A stretch of 26,736 nucleotides of DNA, from positions 1-26,736 of the forward strand of contig CAZLVF010000018.1 of NCBI GenBank assembly GCA_964562925.1. The letters are read 5' to 3'. The translations under genes and the position numbers were made by a program. Each line of letters begins with the position of its first letter. Within the stretch, counting starts at the first letter, position 1. This DNA comes from CAVXDP01 sp964562925. GTDB taxonomy: Archaea; Thermoproteota; Bathyarchaeia; 40CM-2-53-6; CAVXDP01. Positions 22,521 to 26,736 of the stretch are shown here, one piece after another. The notes beneath the pieces were generated by a model. That model saw nothing but the letters and a program-made list of their open reading frames with translations, made no database searches and was not told the origin of the DNA.

Positions 22521-22751
22521 CTAAAGTTTTGGCGCCCTCAACGAGATAGTTCTTCTTTCTTTGATTACCTCTTCCAGTATCGCCGCGAATTCTTCGTCTG
22601 GCTTGATGGCTTTGAGGAAGTCCAAAAGAGTACCCTCTTCCCTTTTCCTAGCTATTCTCAAGATGGCTTCCGTGAAGGACTCCTTTTCGCCTTTCATCCT
22701 AGCTAAGGCTTTGTACGCTTCTTCGGAAACCGTAATTGTCTTGTGCGCCAT
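22521..22751 (-). CDS. vapB: VapB-type antitoxin
   Basis: A 76-residue antitoxin. The N-terminal third (MAHKTITVSEEAYKALARMK) forms a beta strand and two helices of ribbon-helix-helix type, as in archaeal VapB/CopG-like antitoxins that bind DNA as dimers. The C-terminal part (LDFLKAIKPDEEFAAILEEV) is an acidic helical tail expected to wrap the toxin. Its gene comes first in the operon with the toxin immediately after it. The promoter region holds a perfect 20-bp palindrome over the TATA box, fitting autorepression by the VapBC complex. Confidence 0.85.
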   Translation of the reverse strand: MAHKTITVSEEAYKALARMKGEKESFTEAILRIARKREEGTLLDFLKAIKPDEEFAAILEEVIKERRTISLRAPKL

Positions 22752-22769
22752 TTGGTTTCCTGAAGAAGC

Positions 22770-22789
22770 AAATACACGTACGTGTATTT
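22770..22789. promoter_or_regulatory. Perfect 20-bp palindromic operator of vapBC
   Basis: AAATACACGTACGTGTATTT equals its own reverse complement. Its right end overlaps the minus-strand TATA element (TTTTAAATA, 22785-22793) and its left end lies 18 bases upstream of the vapB ATG, so a bound dimer would cover the region from TATA box to transcription start. Confidence 0.8.
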
Positions 22790-22793
22790 AAAA

Positions 22794-23081
22794 CCGTCCG
22801 AGCCGTCAAGTCCTTCAATGTGTAAGAAGACGTTAACCGATACTTGCATTTTCGAAGGAGGCTCCGGCGCACAGGCGTTTTGGCGGAAGACCTCTTGACA
22901 GCATATGGCGTTAGACTTTGAGACCAACGCAGAAGTCTACCTCAAAGACATGCCAAATGTCCTGTGATGACACATACGTGGTTTACGGAAAGCCCATGTT
23001 TAAGAGAGCTGTTATCAAGACGTGAGTGGATCTGGAACGACTCCAAACGCAGTGACCATGATGTGTCATGTTTACTGAGCT
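22794..23081. other. Intergenic region upstream of RNase HII
   Basis: Two short plus-strand frames (20 codons from 22905, and an overlapping one ending CDDTYVVYGKPMFKRAVIKT near 23022) are not long enough to support a gene. Nothing else was recognised. Confidence 0.3.
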
Positions 23082-23089
23082 CTTATAGG
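23082..23089 (+). promoter_or_regulatory. TATA element of the RNase HII gene
   Basis: CTTATAGG, about 37 bases upstream of the TTG start, giving a leader of roughly 12 bases. Confidence 0.45.
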
Positions 23090-23122
23090 ATATTCGAGGA
23101 CGATTTTAGGGTATAGATAGCT

Positions 23123-23931
23123 TTGATTATTGCAGGAATTGATGATGCGGGACGGGGCCCAGTGATAGGCCCCCTCGTAATCGCGGGAGTAGCCATCCCG
23201 GACGAGAGTGTTGAGGAGCTAAGGTCGATAGGGGTGAAGGACTCAAAACTCCTCTCTCCAAGATCGAGAGCTTCACTTGTAAATCAAATTAAGAACATTG
23301 TATCAAACAGCACGTACGTCATTGTAGATCCATCAGAGATAGACGATGTAGTTCTCAAAGGACGAAAGCTGGAGCGCCTAAACCTTCTCGAAGCTAAGTA
23401 CATGGCTCAAGTCATCTCAGAGCTCAAACCTCAACTCGCATACGTCGACGCCTCAGATGTGATAGCTGAAAGGTTCGGCAGAACCATATTGGATATGGTA
23501 GCATTCCCAGTGACAGTAATCTCTGAACACCATGCGGATAGGAAATACCCTATCGTGTCAGCCGCAAGTATACTCGCAAAAGTCCGCAGAGACGAAGTTG
23601 TTGAGAGCTTGAAGGCAGAGTATGGAGAGTTCGGATCCGGTTATGTGACCGATCCCGCCACAATGAGCTTTCNNNNNNNNNNNNNNNNNNNNNNNNNNNN
23701 NNNNNNNNNNNNNNNNNNNNNNNNNNNNNNNNNNNNNNNNNNNNNNNNNNNNNNNNNNNNNNNNNNNNNNNNGAGTATGGAGAGTTCGGATCCGGTTATG
23801 TGACCGATCCCGCCACAATGAGCTTTCTCAGGCAATGGATAAGAGAACACGATAACCTTCCCCCTGTCGTACGAAGATCGTGGAAGACGATCCGTGAGCT
23901 ATTGCAAGAGAAGAATCAAGGAAAACTCTAG
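23123..23931 (+). CDS. rnhB: Ribonuclease HII (split by an artificial gap)
   Basis: RNase HII removes ribonucleotides and RNA primers from DNA. With the 55-bp duplication and N-run collapsed the frame is continuous and gives 217 residues, the normal archaeal length. Motifs: GIDDAGRGPVIGPLVIAG (5-22), YVDASDV (108-113) and HHADRKYPIVSAASILAKV (136-154). The acidic site is D7, D8, D109 and D139; the second residue is Asp where most homologues have Glu (DEAGRG), a conservative change. The tail (IREHDNLPPVVRRSWKTI) is typical of the archaeal enzyme. TTG 23123 is the only start that fits. It converges with the fibrillarin gene. Confidence 0.92.
23618..23827. other. Second scaffold gap flanked by an exact 55-bp duplication
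   Basis: One hundred N (23673-23772) lie between identical 55-bp copies (23618-23672 and 23773-23827). Collapsing 155 bases restores the RNase HII frame at codon CTC. Same architecture and overlap length as the gap at 5228-5327. Confidence 0.92.
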
Positions 23932-23986
23932 GATTCGAATATCTGGACACATGGTATGGTCAAAACAACGAGTAAAGATTCGCGCT

Positions 23987-24694
23987 TCATCGGCGAGGTA
24001 CTTTCTGGGCCACCAGCATCGCGTGGTCGACCTCGTACGGGTCAAGTCTGATATTCTCTTCAACCTTCATACCACGATCTCTCAGCACCTGCATTTCCCC
24101 CTTGAAGACGTTGACAGGCGATTTAGTAACGTCTATGCTCCTCGATTTTACGGCGATCATCGCCCAGCCTCTGTCTTTCAGGTATCTGTCAGAGTTGTCG
24201 GCTAGAATCTTCGCCTGTTCGACCTGCGCGACATCACAATATACTACATCTACCAACCCCATGATAGTTGGGTATCTTTCTGGAAAACGTGCATCTGCCA
24301 AAATTGGATAAAGATTCTCACGATGGGAACACACGTTCTCAACGAACTCTCGCATAGCCCGTGAAGAAAACTCAACGCAGTAAGCCTTACCGTCTTCCCT
24401 AATGATGTCGCTGATGTGGCTAGCGGTAGTTCCGGTCGCAGAGCCCAAGTAGAGAACGCCTTGTCTCGGACATATTGGCATGTTTCTAATTCCTCTGACT
24501 ATAGCCGCTGCAAGCTTGCTCCTATAGGGGTCCCAAAGCCTATACTCGGTCTTGTCGGGTCGGATTAACCTCTCGCCGTAGACTGATCGTCCAGGTGTCA
24601 GGTTTTGGGTCGCAAGCTTCCTTGTTCCTGTCTCATCGTAGGACCAGAAGACTCCGGGGAAACTCTTGTGGGGTTTAACGTTGGGGTGAACCAT
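23987..24694 (-). CDS. flpA: Fibrillarin-like rRNA/tRNA 2'-O-methyltransferase
   Basis: The catalytic subunit of box C/D ribonucleoproteins, methylating the 2'-OH of rRNA and tRNA using S-adenosylmethionine. A 235-residue protein with the archaeal N-terminal beta domain (HPNVKPHKSFPGVFW, LIRPDKTEYRLWDPYRSKLA) and a Rossmann methyltransferase domain: VLYLGSATGTTASHIS (80-95), YCVEFSSRAMREF, VDVVYCDVAQ and MIAVKSRSID. The K-D-K-H catalytic set is complete (K60, D154, K183, H224). The ATG at 24694 lies inside the end of the Nop5 gene (about 20 bases of overlap), so translation is probably coupled. Guide RNAs and the L7Ae partner are elsewhere. Confidence 0.96.
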   Translation of the reverse strand: MVHPNVKPHKSFPGVFWSYDETGTRKLATQNLTPGRSVYGERLIRPDKTEYRLWDPYRSKLAAAIVRGIRNMPICPRQGVLYLGSATGTTASHISDIIREDGKAYCVEFSSRAMREFVENVCSHRENLYPILADARFPERYPTIMGLVDVVYCDVAQVEQAKILADNSDRYLKDRGWAMIAVKSRSIDVTKSPVNVFKGEMQVLRDRGMKVEENIRLDPYEVDHAMLVAQKVPRR

Positions 24695-25862
24695 GCCTTG
24701 TCCTCATTGGAGGATTCTTGTACTTTTCCTTGATCTCGTCGATTCTCTTCTCCAATCCTCTTTTCAAGGCCTCTCCTCTGAATTCTCCTTTGAACGCGTC
24801 TATCCTCGCCGCGATGGAAAGTTTTCCAGAGAGTGCTCGGGCTATCTTCCCTCTCTGCCACCGTGGCGCCTGATGGATAGCCGCGTACTGGAAGATTATT
24901 CCATGCTTTGGCGGTCGGGCTCCGGTCTTCAAGGCTCGAAAGAGAGCCTTCTCAGCTCCGAGAACTTGGAGCGTACTCGCAGGCATTTTTGCAAGATGAT
25001 CTAGGCTACCTGCTATCGATATCAGTTTGGCTGATAGTGTCGGACCTATGAGAGAGCTCATGTTCGGAGTTACATCCTTCATCAAACCTTCTAGATGCTT
25101 CTCAGCTAGTCCACGCAACCTGAAAAGCTCAAGAGTTTGGTTGCAGAACAAACGCATCCAATCAAGGTCGTCGTCTTCTATCTCTGCTCCCATCGATCTT
25201 TTCGCGGCTTCCGCTAGAGCTCCTACCTTGTCTTTTGGTAGCCCCTCCTTCTCAAGCGCTTCGCCAGTAAAGTTGCTTTTCTTGCCTAGATTGTATACGA
25301 GCCTCAGGTAAGTGTCATGACCTTCAACGAGTCTATCCATCTCGGGGAAATGCAGACCATACCACTCCCGAATCCTGCCTGAGAAAAGGTTAAGGGTTTT
25401 GTCCAGGTCGTCGAGCGCACGAACCGTTTGAATAGCGTGTTGATCGCGTTTCGCTGCTGAAACTGCAACAGCAGCCCTAGTCATCTGGAGGGTTACGTCT
25501 CTGACGAAACGATTGAATTCGGTCTCGTCCTTGACGATCTTGAGCTCCGTCAATACGGAAACCAAACGTTCCCTGAACCTGTCTGCAACGTTACAAGGCT
25601 TCTCGAGCTCGATCTCAATGCGAGCTACGTCCCTTACAGCCTTCATGATTGCTTCATTATCGACAACGAGAGGTCGGTACTTTCGTTTTCCAAGCCTCAC
25701 GAATAGGTCTGAAGAGACTGTAGGAAGACTCCCCGATTGAATTTGTCTCAGCGCGGACGATGCTTCAGAAGGGTCGGAACCGAATAGACACTTATCGACC
25801 ACTTTGCCAGTCTTAGTTATGGCGAACAGGCCGAACGGGACATCAACAACGTACGCTTTCAT
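24675..25862 (-). CDS. nop5: Nop5 (Nop56/58-like) C/D ribonucleoprotein scaffold
   Basis: The core protein that links L7Ae-bound C/D guide RNA to fibrillarin. From the ATG at 25862 it is 395 residues: an N-terminal fibrillarin-binding domain (MKAYVVDVPFGLFAITKTGK), a long coiled-coil region (about 70-230) for self-dimerisation, and the NOP domain with the signature GAEKALFRALKTGARPPKHG (302-321), IIFQYAAIHQAPRWQRGKIA and LSGKLSIAARID. The frame extends ten codons to a GTG at 25892, but GGGAG upstream and homology favour the ATG. The basic tail is short, unlike eukaryotic Nop56/58. It precedes and overlaps the fibrillarin gene, the standard archaeal arrangement. Confidence 0.95.
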   Translation of the reverse strand: MKAYVVDVPFGLFAITKTGKVVDKCLFGSDPSEASSALRQIQSGSLPTVSSDLFVRLGKRKYRPLVVDNEAIMKAVRDVARIEIELEKPCNVADRFRERLVSVLTELKIVKDETEFNRFVRDVTLQMTRAAVAVSAAKRDQHAIQTVRALDDLDKTLNLFSGRIREWYGLHFPEMDRLVEGHDTYLRLVYNLGKKSNFTGEALEKEGLPKDKVGALAEAAKRSMGAEIEDDDLDWMRLFCNQTLELFRLRGLAEKHLEGLMKDVTPNMSSLIGPTLSAKLISIAGSLDHLAKMPASTLQVLGAEKALFRALKTGARPPKHGIIFQYAAIHQAPRWQRGKIARALSGKLSIAARIDAFKGEFRGEALKRGLEKRIDEIKEKYKNPPMRTRHGSPQR

Positions 25863-25954
25863 TGAGTAGCTCTCCCTGCTAGGCGGGTCCACTGCATCTC
25901 TTGCACCGCTAGCGTTATTTGGCTATCGGAATTAACGCTTTGGGTTGAGCGAGA
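25863..25954. promoter_or_regulatory. Divergent promoter region, Nop5 / dihydroorotate dehydrogenase
   Basis: A single AT-rich stretch near 25912-25922 (CGTTATTTGG) could act as TATA element in both directions, about 55 bases before the Nop5 ATG and 38 bases before the dehydrogenase ATG. Weak compared with other promoters in the window. Confidence 0.35.
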
Positions 25955-26736
25955 ATGAAACCAGACATCGCTACAACCCTAAACAGAATTAGGCTGCGAA
26001 CTCCTACCATCCTATCGGCTGGGATACTTGGCATATCTGCTGCAACGTTGAGACGCGCCGTTGATTTCGGAGCCGGCGCCGTAGTCACGAAATCTGTTGG
26101 ATTGAAACCTCGTGCTGGACATCCAGGACCGAATATTGTGGAGGCTCCATCAGGCCTGCTTAACGCTATGGGCTTGCCAAATCCCGGGATCAGACAGATG
26201 AGTAGAGAGATCCAGAGGCTAGCAGATGATAAGGTAACCGTCATAGCAAGCGTTTACGGTTTTAGCCCAAGAGATTACGCCCTTGTCGCCTGCGAGGCTT
26301 CTTCCGCCGGTGCTTTGGCCGTTGAACTGAACATCTCATGTCCAACCGTTGGCAAGATTGGACGTGAGATTGGACAGGATGCGGAGATGGTTGCCAAGAC
26401 TGTAAGAGCTGTCAAAGCGAAGGTCGACCGTCCAGTTTTCGTTAAACTCTCTCCTAACGTGACAGACATCGTAGAGATAGCAGAGGCTTCAGCGAAATCC
26501 GGAGCAGATGGAGTGACCGCAATAAACACAGTAAGAGGGATGGCGATTGACGTTGAGACTATGATGCCGGTGCTAGGCGCCAAGGTGGGAGGTCTGTCAG
26601 GTCCAGCTATCAAGCCGATCGCTCTAAGATGCGTATACGAACTCTACAAGTCTCTCAAGATACCGATAGTTGGATGTGGCGGGATCGTCTCCTGGAAGGA
26701 TGCTGTAGAGTTTCTTCTAGCGGGCGCCACCTCAGT
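25955..26736 (+). CDS. pyrD: Dihydroorotate dehydrogenase, class 1 (catalytic subunit; 3' end outside the window)
   Basis: The pyrimidine-pathway enzyme converting dihydroorotate to orotate with FMN. The first 260 residues are visible. Motifs: ILSAGILGIS, VVTKSVGLKPRAGHPGPNIV, NAMGLPNPGI, VELNISCPTVG with the class 1 catalytic Cys C129, FVKLSPNVTDIVEIA, GVTAINTVRGMAIDVE, GGLSGPAIKPIALR and IPIVGCGGI, all as in PyrD class 1B, which pairs with the electron-transfer subunit PyrK. ATG 25955 matches the normal N-terminus (MKPDIATTLNRIRLRTPTIL). Several apparent minus-strand frames across this region are shadows. Whether pyrK follows cannot be seen. Confidence 0.94.
   Translation, partial: MKPDIATTLNRIRLRTPTILSAGILGISAATLRRAVDFGAGAVVTKSVGLKPRAGHPGPNIVEAPSGLLNAMGLPNPGIRQMSREIQRLADDKVTVIASVYGFSPRDYALVACEASSAGALAVELNISCPTVGKIGREIGQDAEMVAKTVRAVKAKVDRPVFVKLSPNVTDIVEIAEASAKSGADGVTAINTVRGMAIDVETMMPVLGAKVGGLSGPAIKPIALRCVYELYKSLKIPIVGCGGIVSWKDAVEFLLAGATS

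Noticed and set aside
22905..23022. Short plus-strand frames before RNase HII
   Set aside because: Two overlapping frames of about 20 codons with no promoter or recognisable family; chance reading is likely.
25915..26613. Long minus-strand frames across the dihydroorotate dehydrogenase gene
   Set aside because: They are antisense to clear PyrD motifs on the plus strand.

Overview
This window reads as a fragment of an archaeal genome, probably a metagenome-assembled one. Supporting this are a Nop5–fibrillarin gene pair for box C/D RNA-guided methylation, archaeal TATA promoters (several with little or no 5' leader), T-run terminators, an archaeal-type NMN adenylyltransferase, an F420-type luciferase-like oxidoreductase, a tungsten-type aldehyde:ferredoxin oxidoreductase and a VapBC pair. 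Base composition is close to even. Non-ATG starts are very common: many genes have only a TTG or GTG that fits. I would place it among TACK archaea (a non-ammonia-oxidising Nitrososphaeria relative or Bathyarchaeia are possible), but the sequence alone does not settle this.

Layout. 1-3.8 kb: the 5' part of a GlcD-type FAD oxidase (minus), a tiny minus-strand ORF that shares one TATA box with the aldehyde:ferredoxin oxidoreductase (plus), a MoaD/ThiS-like sulfur carrier (minus) and an orphan lipoyl carrier of the GcvH family (plus). 3.9-7.9 kb: three paralogous nucleotidyltransferase-fold proteins (minus) interleaved with an NMN adenylyltransferase (plus, damaged) and an ArsR-type regulator (minus). 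8.2-13.4 kb: two related amino-acid permeases with a metallophosphoesterase between them, then a small unknown gene. 13.7-16 kb: a CBS-pair protein and a PocR-PAS-histidine kinase whose phospho-acceptor His is replaced by Tyr. 16.3-20.5 kb: an F420-type oxidoreductase divergent from a class III aminotransferase, then a C45-type Ntn amidohydrolase. 20.5-22.8 kb: a dUTPase/dCTP-deaminase-fold protein, a secreted DUF4382-like protein and vapBC with a perfect 20-bp operator palindrome. 23.1-26.7 kb: RNase HII, fibrillarin, Nop5 and the start of a class 1 dihydroorotate dehydrogenase.

A functional reading (inference): the permeases, the aminotransferase, the amidohydrolase and the aldehyde oxidoreductase together suggest uptake and fermentative breakdown of amino acids or amides to oxo-acids and aldehydes, with oxidation to acids delivering reduced ferredoxin. 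Both permeases and the aminotransferase carry nearly the same promoter string (AAACTCTT followed by the TATA element), so they may be co-expressed.

Assembly caveat. The two 100-N gaps (5228-5327 and 23673-23772) are each flanked by an exact 55-bp direct duplication. They look like scaffolder placeholders between contigs that in fact overlap, and removing 155 bp at each site restores the reading frames across them. The most unusual content is the nucleotidyltransferase triplet around the NAD-synthesis gene and the His-less histidine kinase.
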